NCBI RefSeq assembly: GCF_048323755.1
Contig: NZ_JBLWFS010000012.1
Location: forward strand, 59,997-123,996
Direction of reading: 5' to 3'
DNA from: Alkalihalobacterium sp048323755
Lineage (GTDB): Bacteria > Bacillota > Bacilli > Bacillales > Bacillaceae_F
DNA: 64,000 nt
The translations under genes and the position numbers were made by a program. A model generated the notes under the pieces. It was given only the letters and a program-made list of their open reading frames with translations, had not been told where the DNA came from and searched no databases. Within the stretch, counting starts at the first letter, position 1. Each line of letters opens with the position of its first letter. Shown piece after piece: positions 9,050-17,232 of this stretch.

Positions 9050-10219
9050 ATGGTGGAGCAAGAAAAGCAACGCATATCAGTGAAGTTGAACGGTAAAGAA
9101 CATTCGTTTCATCAAATAGAGAATACAAAAAAGGATCAGCCGGTAGAGCCTGTTCATTCGAATGAACTGATTCGGCCGAAAAGTCCAGTACCACCGCCGT
9201 TTGAACGAAATTTCGAAGCAAAAGAGGAGAGAAGGCCAGAACGAATAGAAGAACAGCAGGCGGAAAAGGTGGATGATACTCAAAGTTATTTTACAAGCAA
9301 CATCATCGACTTTAATCAGCTGAAAGAAGAAAGAGAAACGAGAGAACAACCGTATTGGGATGATGGGAACCGGAAGTGGGTGCCGAAACTTCCACCGAAT
9401 AAAAGAAAGAAAAAGCCGGCCGATCGACTCAAGAACACGTTATCGGGCTTGCCGATTTCACTCATCATGGCAGGTGTCTCTGCTATTATCGTCGGTGTTG
9501 GTTTCGGATTTATGGTCTTAACCGCTTTTACCGGCGACGCGGATCAAAGCACGACAGCTTCGCTCGTTCCGGCAAACGAAGCGATTGAAACGGTGGCGAA
9601 TGGACAGGCTGCTGCTGTAACACTCCCAGATTTATCCGTTGAAATTGTTCAAGGCGGTGCTTTTTCAAGCAGTGAAAAAGGAAACGAAATTGTTTCTTCG
9701 ATAAAAAGCAGAGGACAAGCAGCCGTATTAAAAACCGATGGTGACCCGATGTTCATGTTCATCGGACTAGGGCTTCAAAAAGAAGAAGCCGGTCGCTTAA
9801 GCCAAATTTATCAACAACACGGTCAAGATACGTATGTTAAGCCGTTTGCCGTAAATGGTTCCATGCACTCGGTTGAAAATGAAACTGTAAAGGAGTTCTT
9901 TGCTCAAGGTGGCGGAATGTTTAACGATTTAGCCCGCTTTTCAGTTGCTGGTCTATCCGGACAAAGTTACGCTTTAGAAAACATCGACACCTTTTTAGAG
10001 CAATACCAGAAGTGGAGTAATCAAGGGTCCATCGTAATTGCTGAACTGCCGGCAGAAGCACAAGGGCATGCTGAGCAATTTCTTTCAAGCATGGCTGGAG
10101 CCGCTACTCAAATCGAAGGGTATAAAGGTAACCAAGAAGAAGCAAACCTATGGGGCATCCAACAACATCTACTAGAAGCATTACTTGCGTATGACACGTT
10201 TGTTCAAACGATAAAGTAA
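9050..10219 (+). CDS. spoIIB: Stage II sporulation protein B (SpoIIB-like, SPOR domain)
   Basis: 389 aa. A long charged cytoplasmic N-terminus (about 1-130) is followed by one membrane helix near 140-160 (ISLIMAGVSAIIVGVGFGFMVL). A SPOR-like domain spans about 196-268 (VEIVQGGAFSSSEKG ... MFMFIGLGLQKEEAGRLS), with a helical tail after it. The B. subtilis order comC-spoIIB-maf-radC-mreB supports the name. SpoIIB localises to the sporulation septum and helps septal wall thinning and engulfment. ATG 9050 has GAGAGGAG upstream; GTG 9047 is an adjacent alternative. A terminator follows pilC, so it should have its own promoter in 8925-9030, but none is clear. Confidence 0.8.
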   Translation: MVEQEKQRISVKLNGKEHSFHQIENTKKDQPVEPVHSNELIRPKSPVPPPFERNFEAKEERRPERIEEQQAEKVDDTQSYFTSNIIDFNQLKEERETREQPYWDDGNRKWVPKLPPNKRKKKPADRLKNTLSGLPISLIMAGVSAIIVGVGFGFMVLTAFTGDADQSTTASLVPANEAIETVANGQAAAVTLPDLSVEIVQGGAFSSSEKGNEIVSSIKSRGQAAVLKTDGDPMFMFIGLGLQKEEAGRLSQIYQQHGQDTYVKPFAVNGSMHSVENETVKEFFAQGGGMFNDLARFSVAGLSGQSYALENIDTFLEQYQKWSNQGSIVIAELPAEAQGHAEQFLSSMAGAATQIEGYKGNQEEANLWGIQQHLLEALLAYDTFVQTIK

Positions 10220-10319
10220 CTTCCTAAACAAGTTACATTAAGCATCCTAGAGAAAATGCTAATCAAAATGGGAAGCACAATGATAAATAGCCTAGGAGCA
10301 ATACCGAATAAGAAAGCAT

Positions 10320-10352
10320 CAGACGCTCAGAGTATAAATCTGAGCGTCTTGT
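10320..10352 (+). terminator. Hairpin after spoIIB (probable terminator)
   Basis: Perfect 11-bp arms AGACGCTCAGA / TCTGAGCGTCT with a 7-nt loop. The T-tract after it is weak (TTGTATT), so termination efficiency is uncertain. Confidence 0.6.
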
Positions 10353-10414
10353 ATTCGTATGATTTAGGAGCACCTACTTATAATAGACTTAATTATTTGG
10401 TGCACTTTTTTGCG

Positions 10415-10605
10415 GACTCACAGGGCCCTTATTTCAGTAAAAATTGGCTTTTTGAAACCGTAATGGACTTCAGAGGCCCTTATTTTCTACATTTCATATT
10501 GTTTTATAAAAGAATTAACCATATAGGGGCCTCTGAGTGCCCTAAATAGCCTAAATAGTAGGATTTAGCGCATATAAGAGCCTCTCAGTGCCCTAAATTA
10601 ATGAC
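10415..10605. repeat. Four short intergenic repeats, two in each orientation
   Basis: Two direct copies at about 10415-10438 and 10467-10490 share GACT...CAG(A/G)GGCCCTTATTT. Two further copies at about 10525-10550 and 10572-10600 share AGCCTCTNAGTGCCCTAAAT and are inverted relative to the first pair. They fill most of the gap between spoIIB and maf. The gap at 10220-10842 otherwise holds the hairpin at 10320 and no convincing gene. Confidence 0.55.
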
Positions 10606-10842
10606 TTCAGATTTAATGCTGTGGATCAGCTGACAGGATTTACTTTGTCCCTAGTCTGTAATATAGATCGTCCACCACAAATTGATTTAGTTGAGTTCTT
10701 AATGAATAATCTTATCCAAATGTTTAATTACTGTAAAGTTTCACTGATATCTCTTTAAATTCGATAGTATCATTTGGTATAGTTTAACTAATCCTTGTAC
10801 AATAAACACATAAGAAAATTTATTGTAAAGGATGTGCCCTTC

Positions 10843-11415
10843 ATGAAACCCTTCATATTAGCTTCAGGTTCTCCGCGCAGAAAAGAATTATTGGAACAAG
10901 CGAATATTTCGTTTACCGTGCAAACGAGTGATATTGATGAAACGCTCGATCCTGCCCAATCCCCAGAACAATTTGTCCAGTCGTTAGCTTTACAAAAAGC
11001 AGAAGCAGTTTTTAAATCAAATCAACATGCTGTCGTGCTCGGTTCGGATACCGTCGTCGTATTAGAAGGTCAAATTCTTGGTAAGCCGAATGACCGTGAT
11101 CATGCAAGAGATATGCTAACTGCATTATCAGGAAAGCAGCACTCTGTAATAACAGGTGTCGCAATCTTAAGCTGCGAACAACAAAAGACATTTTTTGTTG
11201 AAACTCGAGTACAATTTTGGGAACTATCCAATGCTGAAATTGAACGTTACTTGGATACCAATGAACCCTTTGATAAGGCTGGAGCTTATGGAATTCAAGG
11301 CTTTGGAGCAACATTAGTCCGAGAAATTGCTGGTGATTATTTTGCAGTTGTAGGCTTGCCATTGGCTTTGACGGTTCGACAGTTAAACCACTTCGGAATT
11401 ACCCCCAATTTTTAG
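10843..11415 (+). CDS. maf: Maf-like nucleotide pyrophosphatase
   Basis: 190 aa. Maf proteins hydrolyse non-canonical or modified NTPs (dTTP/UTP-type pyrophosphatases) and in B. subtilis affect septation. The signature ILASGSPRRKELLEQA is at the N-terminus, and the substrate-loop phrases GSDTVVVLEGQILGKP and DKAGAYGIQG are present. ATG 10843 with AAAGGA upstream gives the family start MKPFILASGSPRRK. Upstream in-frame codons from 10795 would add a non-homologous leader. It lies in the conserved spoIIB-maf-radC order. Confidence 0.92.
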   Translation: MKPFILASGSPRRKELLEQANISFTVQTSDIDETLDPAQSPEQFVQSLALQKAEAVFKSNQHAVVLGSDTVVVLEGQILGKPNDRDHARDMLTALSGKQHSVITGVAILSCEQQKTFFVETRVQFWELSNAEIERYLDTNEPFDKAGAYGIQGFGATLVREIAGDYFAVVGLPLALTVRQLNHFGITPNF

Positions 11416-11483
11416 ACAAAAATCCCTATTCTATTGGATGAAATGAAGAAAAATGGCAAACGCTAGGAAGGTGAGGATGTTAC

Positions 11484-12176
11484 TTGACCAAGCAGTCCCT
11501 TCTAATTCGTGATGTACCTAATCACGAGCGTCCCCGCGAGAGGCTTCTAGCTGATGGGGCTAAGTATTTATCGAACCAAGAACTGCTTGCAATTATTTTA
11601 CGAACGGGTTCAAAAGATGAATCAGTTTTACAACTGGCTCATCGTGTTTTACAGAAATTTGACGGGTTAACGATGCTAAAGGATGCGACTGTTGAAGAAC
11701 TAAAAGAAATTAAGGGAATTGGTGAAGCAAAGGCGGTTGAAGTGTGTGCGGTCCTAGAGTTAGGGAGACGAATTACGAACCTTAAACTTGAAGAACGATA
11801 CGTTATACGATCACCAGAAGATGTGTCTCGGTACGTAATGGAAGACATGCGGTCTCTAACGCAAGAGCATTTCGTATGTCTTTATTTGAATACGAAAAAT
11901 CATGTTCTTCATCGGGAAACGATTTTTATCGGCAGCTTAAATGCAAGCATTGTTCATCCAAGGGAGGTGTTCAAAGAAGCCCTTCGCCGTTCGGCAGCTT
12001 CTTTCATTTGTCTGCACAACCATCCTTCAGGTGATCCAACGCCAAGCCGAGAGGACATTGAAGTAACCAAACGTTTAGGTGAGTGTGGAAAAATTCTTGG
12101 AATTGAGCTGTTGGACCATGTCATAATTGGGGATCGAACGTATATAAGTTTAAAGGAGAAGGGATATTTGACATAA
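11484..12176 (+). CDS. radC: RadC family JAB/MPN domain protein
   Basis: 230 aa. An N-terminal helix-hairpin-helix region (NQELLAIILRTG ... LKEIKGIGEAKAVEV) precedes a JAB1/MPN-like domain with the metal-binding motif HNHPSGDPTPSRED (about residues 176-189). The historical name is DNA repair protein RadC, but the repair role is not well supported in the family. TTG 11484 is selected by AAGGTGAGG at 11468; a nearby ATG is out of frame. It sits directly upstream of mreB, as in B. subtilis. Confidence 0.92.
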   Translation: MTKQSLLIRDVPNHERPRERLLADGAKYLSNQELLAIILRTGSKDESVLQLAHRVLQKFDGLTMLKDATVEELKEIKGIGEAKAVEVCAVLELGRRITNLKLEERYVIRSPEDVSRYVMEDMRSLTQEHFVCLYLNTKNHVLHRETIFIGSLNASIVHPREVFKEALRRSAASFICLHNHPSGDPTPSREDIEVTKRLGECGKILGIELLDHVIIGDRTYISLKEKGYLT

Positions 12177-12269
12177 AATATTAAGAAATCCAATATTTCA
12201 CTCTTGTAATAAACGTGTAAAATTATCGTATAGAGTACTTTGAGACTATTCATTTGCAATGATATTCAG

Positions 12270-12275
12270 TATAAT
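12270..12275 (+). promoter_or_regulatory. Candidate -10 element of the mreB promoter
   Basis: A TATAAT hexamer lies about 40 nt before the mreB start in an AT-rich gap after radC. No good -35 is seen at the usual distance (the nearest candidate is TATTCA at 12247), so this is tentative. Confidence 0.35.
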
Positions 12276-12316
12276 ATACTTTATGAGTTTTGGGTTTCAT
12301 GAAGGGAGATACATAG

Positions 12317-13357
12317 ATGTTTGGTGGTTTTTCAAAAGACTTAGGAATTGATTTAGGTACAGCCAATACCCTCGTATATGTGAAGGGTAAAGGTGTTATT
12401 GTTCGTGAACCTTCAGTAGTTGCACTTAGAACGGATACAGGTTCGATTGAAGCGGTAGGTAACGATGCGAAAAATATGATCGGTCGTACTCCAGGAAATA
12501 TCGTTGCCGTTCGTCCAATGAAAGACGGTGTAATTGCTGATTTTGATACAACTGCAACGATGTTAAAACATTTTATTCGACAAGCTCTTAGACAACGTTC
12601 GATTTTTACAAGAAAACCAAATGTTATGGTTTGTGTACCATCAGGTATTACTGCTGTTGAGAAGCGCGCTGTCGAAGATGCTACAAAACAAGCGGGAGCT
12701 CGTGAAGCTTATACGATTGAAGAGCCGTTTGCAGCAGCGATTGGCGCAGACTTACCAGTATGGGAGCCAACCGGTAGTATGGTTGTTGATATTGGTGGGG
12801 GAACGACAGAAGTTGCGATTATTTCTTTAGGTGGGATCGTAACTAGTCAATCGATCCGCGTTGCTGGTGATGAAATGGACGATTCGATTATTCAATACAT
12901 TAAAAAAACGTATAACTTAATGATCGGTGAGCGTACATCCGAAGCTCTAAAATTAGAAATTGGTTCTGCAGGTTCTCCTGAAGGTGTTGAAGATATGGAC
13001 ATTCGTGGTCGTGACCTTGTTACAGGATTGCCAAAGACGATTACAGTCACAGCTGTTGAAATTTCAGATGCTCTAAAAGATACGGTAGATGCAATTGTGG
13101 ATGCAGTGAAAAATACGCTAGAGCAGTCTCCTCCCGAATTAGCAGCAGATATTATGGATCGTGGAATCGTATTAACTGGCGGTGGAGCACTTCTTCGTAA
13201 CTTAGATCGTGTACTTAGTGATGAAACGAATATGCCAGTAATTGTTGCCGAAGATCCACTTGATTGTGTGGCACTTGGTACTGGTCGAGCGTTGGAAAAT
13301 ATTCATTTATTCCGTTCGAGAGCGGGAATCACTGTTCGTTCCGGTCGTAAATCGTAA
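12317..13357 (+). CDS. mreB: Rod shape-determining actin homolog MreB
   Basis: 346 aa. The N-terminal phosphate-1 motif DLGTANTLVYVKGKG, phosphate-2 DIGGGTTEVAIISLGG and adenosine motif LTGGGALLRNLD of bacterial actins are all present. MreB forms membrane-bound filaments that direct lateral cell-wall synthesis with MreC/MreD, encoded immediately downstream. A good AAGGGAGA site precedes ATG 12317. First gene of the mreBCD-minCD block. Confidence 0.97.
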   Translation: MFGGFSKDLGIDLGTANTLVYVKGKGVIVREPSVVALRTDTGSIEAVGNDAKNMIGRTPGNIVAVRPMKDGVIADFDTTATMLKHFIRQALRQRSIFTRKPNVMVCVPSGITAVEKRAVEDATKQAGAREAYTIEEPFAAAIGADLPVWEPTGSMVVDIGGGTTEVAIISLGGIVTSQSIRVAGDEMDDSIIQYIKKTYNLMIGERTSEALKLEIGSAGSPEGVEDMDIRGRDLVTGLPKTITVTAVEISDALKDTVDAIVDAVKNTLEQSPPELAADIMDRGIVLTGGGALLRNLDRVLSDETNMPVIVAEDPLDCVALGTGRALENIHLFRSRAGITVRSGRKS

Positions 13358-13376
13358 TTGTAAGTAGGTGTAGACA

Positions 13377-14246
13377 ATGACATTTTTTTCAAATAAACGG
13401 CTCATTGTCTTAATGGTGAGCATTATTATACTTGTTGCGTTAATTGGATATTCCATGAGTGACCGTGACCGAGTAACTTGGCCAGAGCAATTTATGAAGG
13501 ACACTGTTGGATGGGTTCAAACCCTCGTCTCCAAACCCGCTCAATTTGCAGCGGGTTTCTTCGAGAATCTAAATGAATTACAAGGACTCTATGCGGAAAA
13601 TCAAGTATTAAAAGCAAGATTAGAAGAGTACGCACAAGTATCAGTTGAGCGAAATATGTTAAAAGCGGAAAATGATACGCTAAAAGCAACACTTGAAATA
13701 GAAGAAACGTTAAGTGATTATCGAATGCGAACAGCAACGGTAATCCATCGTAACCCTGATCGCTGGAGCGAATTTATAGGAATTAACCGTGGGTCAGAAC
13801 ATGGCATTCAAAGAAATATGGCAGTAATTACTTCAGGTGGATTAATTGGAAAGGTCCATCAAGTCGGACAGTTTTCTTCTAAAGTTCAATTGTTAACCGA
13901 TAATGACCGCACCAACCGAGTGTCTGCAATGGTTCAAGCCGAAGTACCTGCTTATGGCTTTATTGAAGGCTTTGATCCAGAAACTGGCATGCTGATGTTG
14001 AAGAAACTAGATATCGACGCTGATATTGAAGTTGAACAAACCGTTACGACTTCGGGGCTTGGCGGTGTGTATCCACGTGGTTTAATTATCGGTGAAATTG
14101 TTGAGATTGAGCCAGATGAATATGGATTAACTAAAAATGCATATATCCAACCTGCAGCAAATTTTTATGGGTTAGACTATGTTATTATTATAGAACGAGC
14201 AAGTACAACATTAGATCCTGATCTTATGGAGGGAGATGGATTGTGA
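13377..14246 (+). CDS. mreC: Rod shape-determining protein MreC
   Basis: 289 aa bitopic membrane protein. A membrane helix at about residues 9-27 (LIVLMVSIIILVALIGYSM) is followed by a coiled coil (about 65-110) and the extracellular double beta-barrel domain (RNPDRWSEFIGINRGSEHGI ... GLGGVYPRGLIIGEI). It links MreB filaments to penicillin-binding proteins. Its 3' end overlaps the mreD start by 4 nt. Confidence 0.95.
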   Translation: MTFFSNKRLIVLMVSIIILVALIGYSMSDRDRVTWPEQFMKDTVGWVQTLVSKPAQFAAGFFENLNELQGLYAENQVLKARLEEYAQVSVERNMLKAENDTLKATLEIEETLSDYRMRTATVIHRNPDRWSEFIGINRGSEHGIQRNMAVITSGGLIGKVHQVGQFSSKVQLLTDNDRTNRVSAMVQAEVPAYGFIEGFDPETGMLMLKKLDIDADIEVEQTVTTSGLGGVYPRGLIIGEIVEIEPDEYGLTKNAYIQPAANFYGLDYVIIIERASTTLDPDLMEGDGL

Positions 14247-14767
14247 ATCGAATTCTTCTTCCTTTAATTATGTTATTTATTTTTGTCATTGAAGGGTCAC
14301 TCTTTCAAGTGTATGCACCTGAGCAATATGGGAGTGATATGCTTTTTATCCCTAGGTTTGTTGTCGTTGCAATAATCATTATCGGTATTTTCTTAGGGAA
14401 GACTCATGCAATTATATACGGCTTAATCTTTGGCCTTCTTTATGATGTCGTTTATACAGAATTACTGGGTGTGTACATGTTTTGTCTTGGGTTTATTGCC
14501 TATTTATTATCCTTGTCACACCTTTATGTGAGAAGAAGCTATACCGTTGTTGTGTTACTTACATTAGTGGCGGTCATCATTGTCGAGTACTTTACATTTG
14601 GAATTAATTCCATGCTTAATATTACGGCAATGACGCATGATGAGTTTTTACAAAGACGTTTATTATCAACTTTAGGTTTAAATTTTATTTTTTCACTCAT
14701 CATTTTGTATCCTTTACGTAAGTATCTTCTTTATCTAAAGAGAATCGAAGAAATACAAAAACATTAA
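14243..14767 (+). CDS. mreD: Rod shape-determining protein MreD
   Basis: 174 aa integral membrane protein with about five to six hydrophobic helices and the family phrase GLIFGLLYDVVYTELLGVY. GTG start inside the mreC stop (coupled translation). Works with MreB and MreC in the elongasome. Confidence 0.93.
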   Translation: MNRILLPLIMLFIFVIEGSLFQVYAPEQYGSDMLFIPRFVVVAIIIIGIFLGKTHAIIYGLIFGLLYDVVYTELLGVYMFCLGFIAYLLSLSHLYVRRSYTVVVLLTLVAVIIVEYFTFGINSMLNITAMTHDEFLQRRLLSTLGLNFIFSLIILYPLRKYLLYLKRIEEIQKH

Positions 14768-14870
14768 GTAATTTCAATTTTCTTTCCGTTAATAGAGGAG
14801 ATTTTAGTCTTTTTGTAGAAATAACAGTAATGGTGTAAATGGATCTAACCTACTCTGAGGTGAACTATAA

Positions 14871-15560
14871 ATGTTACAAAAGAAACACCACGTTACAATA
14901 AAAGGGACGAAAGACGGATTAACATTTTTATTAAGTGATAACTGTAGTTTCGAAAGTATTATGGAAGAACTTAAAGAAAAATTATCTTCTAAACATTACG
15001 AAAAAGCCGATGGTCCAGCAGTAAAAGTTTATATTGATACGGGAAACCGTTATTTAACTGAGGATCAAGAGAAGGCACTTAAAGACCTCGTTTGTGAAGG
15101 TAAAAATTTGGTGATTGATCAAATTGAAACGAAAGTCATTACTAAAGAAGAAGCGGAACGAATGGCAGAGGAAAAGCAAACTGTGATGGTCTCTAAAATC
15201 GTTCGTTCGGGTCAAGTTTTTAAAGTCAATGGTGATTTGTTATTGATTGGTGATGTTAACCCTGGTGGAACAGTAGTTGCTTCTGGTAATATCTTTGTAA
15301 TGGGGGCATTACGAGGAATGGCTCATGCTGGAAGTGAAGGAGATGAAACGGCAGTCATTGCAGCGTCTGTGATGGCACCTTCACAGTTGAAAATTAGTGA
15401 ACATATGCGTCAAGAGCCTAATCGGAATGAACAAGTTGACCGTCAAATGGAGTGTGCTTACATAAATTCCAATGATCATTCGATTGTTTTAGAACGAATT
15501 CAACAATTACCTTGGTTACGTCCAAGTTTAAATCGGTCACCTGAAAAAGTGACTTCATAA
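14871..15560 (+). CDS. minC: Septum site-determining protein MinC
   Basis: 229 aa FtsZ-assembly inhibitor. N-terminal FtsZ-binding domain (VTIKGTKDGLTFLLSDNCSF), and a C-terminal beta-helical MinD-binding domain from about residue 105 (SKIVRSGQVFKVNGDLLLIGDVNPGGTVVASGNIFVMG). Good AGGTGA site. Directly upstream of minD. Confidence 0.94.
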   Translation: MLQKKHHVTIKGTKDGLTFLLSDNCSFESIMEELKEKLSSKHYEKADGPAVKVYIDTGNRYLTEDQEKALKDLVCEGKNLVIDQIETKVITKEEAERMAEEKQTVMVSKIVRSGQVFKVNGDLLLIGDVNPGGTVVASGNIFVMGALRGMAHAGSEGDETAVIAASVMAPSQLKISEHMRQEPNRNEQVDRQMECAYINSNDHSIVLERIQQLPWLRPSLNRSPEKVTS

Positions 15561-15609
15561 AGGAAAAGTCGGTCGGAATTTGACATAGAGGAAGAAAGGG
15601 GAAATATGT

Positions 15610-16404
15610 GTGGGAGAGGCTATCGTAATTACTTCTGGAAAAGGGGGCGTCGGGAAAACGACAACTTCCGCTAACATCGGAACAGCCCTAGCCCTTTCAG
15701 GTAAAAGAGTTTGCTTAATCGATACAGATATAGGTCTTCGAAATCTTGACGTTGTTATGGGACTAGAAAACCGAATCATATATGATCTTGTCGATGTAGC
15801 AGAAGAACGTTGTCGCTTACAACAAGCCCTAATTAAAGACAAGCGGTTCGAATGTTTATATCTATTGCCAGCTGCTCAAACAAAGGACAAGTCTTCAATA
15901 ACACCTGAGCAAATGAAAACGATTGTGGAAGAATTAAAACGGGATTATGATTATGTTTTAATTGACTGTCCAGCCGGTATTGAGCAAGGATTTAAAAATG
16001 CGGTTGCTGGAGCAAACAAAGCGATTGTTGTAACGACACCTGAGTTATCAGCAGTTCGTGATGCCGACCGTATTATTGGATTACTAGAAAAAGAGAACGT
16101 TGAACCACCATTACTGATTGTAAACCGCATCCGTAATCATATGATGAAAAGCGGTGAAATGCTAGACGTTGATGAAATTGTTAGTATTCTAGCAATTGAA
16201 TTACTAGGGATCGTCGTTGATGATGAAAATGTCATTAAGCATTCAAACAAAGGAGAGCCTGTTGCTCTTCATCCAGGAAGCAAAGCTTCGATTGCATACC
16301 GTAATATTGCAAGACGCATTCTAGGCGAAACGGTTCCTCTTATGTCACTTGGTGAGGAAAAAGGCGTCTTTACAAAAGTAAAGAAGTTCTTTGGTATTCG
16401 TTAA
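15610..16404 (+). CDS. minD: Septum site-determining ATPase MinD
   Basis: 264 aa, GTG start. Deviant Walker A motif SGKGGVGKTT at residues 9-18 and a C-terminal amphipathic membrane-targeting helix (VFTKVKKFFGIR). It recruits MinC to the membrane to block polar division. In B. subtilis spoIVFA follows directly; here a terminator, a repeat array and the nitrate cluster intervene. Confidence 0.97.
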   Translation: MGEAIVITSGKGGVGKTTTSANIGTALALSGKRVCLIDTDIGLRNLDVVMGLENRIIYDLVDVAEERCRLQQALIKDKRFECLYLLPAAQTKDKSSITPEQMKTIVEELKRDYDYVLIDCPAGIEQGFKNAVAGANKAIVVTTPELSAVRDADRIIGLLEKENVEPPLLIVNRIRNHMMKSGEMLDVDEIVSILAIELLGIVVDDENVIKHSNKGEPVALHPGSKASIAYRNIARRILGETVPLMSLGEEKGVFTKVKKFFGIR

Positions 16405-16422
16405 TATTCAATTTCAAAATTT

Positions 16423-16464
16423 AAAGCGCAATGGATTTGTCCAAAATCCGTTGCGCTTTTTTTA
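16423..16464 (+). terminator. Rho-independent terminator after minD
   Basis: AAAGCGCAA...GGATT pairs with AATCC..TTGCGCTTT, followed by seven T. This closes the mre-min operon. Confidence 0.88.
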
Positions 16465-16497
16465 TGTTAGGAGTTAGTTTTATTAACTAGAAGCTCG

Positions 16498-16880
16498 GAG
16501 CGACGCACGCTAAAGTAAAAAACTAGACGAAGGTTTGAACCAAAGGGAGCGAATGGTGAGCGCTAGAGGAAGAAATTAGGAGAAGGTGTAAACCAAAGGG
16601 AACGAATAATGAGCGATAAAGGAAAAAACTAGGAGAAATCTTGAATGAAAGGGAAAGAATCGTGAGCGCTAAAGTAAAAAATTAGGAGAAAGAGTGAACG
16701 AAAGGGAAAGAATCGTGAGCGATAGAGGAAAAAACTAGGAAAGCGTGAATGAAAGGGGATGAATCGTGAGCGATAAAGGAAAAAACTAGGAGAAAGTGTG
16801 AATAAAAGGGGATGAATCGTGAGCGTTAAAGGAAAAAACTAGGAGAAAGCGTGAAACAAAGAGGGGAAATGGTGCACTTA
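16498..16880. repeat. 53-bp tandem repeat array, copy 1 (about 7 units)
   Basis: The landmark GTGAGCG (with variants) begins at 16556, 16609, 16662, 16715, 16766, 16819 and, degenerate, 16872: spacings 53, 53, 53, 51, 53, 53. Each unit also carries AAAAAACTAGGAGAAAG and GTGAAYGAAAGGGA-like blocks. The units abut without unique spacers. The same unit recurs at 30385-30630. A length of 53 is not a multiple of 3, and no gene spans the array. Confidence 0.85.
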
Positions 16881-17232
16881 AAAAAATCAGGAGGATAACA
16901 ACCAATACAATTATTAGTGCTCTAACTTTAGTATGCCTGCCTAACCTCCAATCCAAATCACCAACAGAAATAATAGCGTTTTCATTGTTTCTATAGGGAA
17001 AACCTTGTAAGATCTTCTTTCAAACTGGAACACGTTAGATTACTTTTATGGCACAATCAAATTAATCAAAACAATCTGAATTTTATAAACGTAATTCAGC
17101 AACCACTACAATCAATCTGTTGCACATGTTTTTATAAGTATAATTCCTTATAAACCGATAGTTTTAACTTGCTTTTATAGATCAACAACCATTCGGAAGA
17201 AATCCAAAAGAAAAATTGAGGGGGTAACTAGT
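16881..17232. other. Intergenic region upstream of the nitrate cluster
   Basis: About 350 bp with no gene. It should hold the promoter of the transporter gene. A TATAAT at 17139-17144 is visible, but its TTGCAC partner at 17120 is spaced only 13 bp. I found no clear TnrA-type TGTNAN7TNACA site. Confidence 0.4.

Noticed and set aside
10256..10549. 97-codon open frame between spoIIB and maf
   Set aside because: It runs through the hairpin at 10320-10350 and the short repeats, has no ribosome site and no recognisable protein features.
16498..16880. Possible CRISPR array
   Set aside because: The 53-bp units abut without unique spacers, units are degenerate along their whole length and no cas genes are present.
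16881..17232. Riboswitch or TnrA site upstream of the nitrate transporter gene
   Set aside because: No recognised riboswitch motif and no TGTNAN7TNACA match was found by eye.
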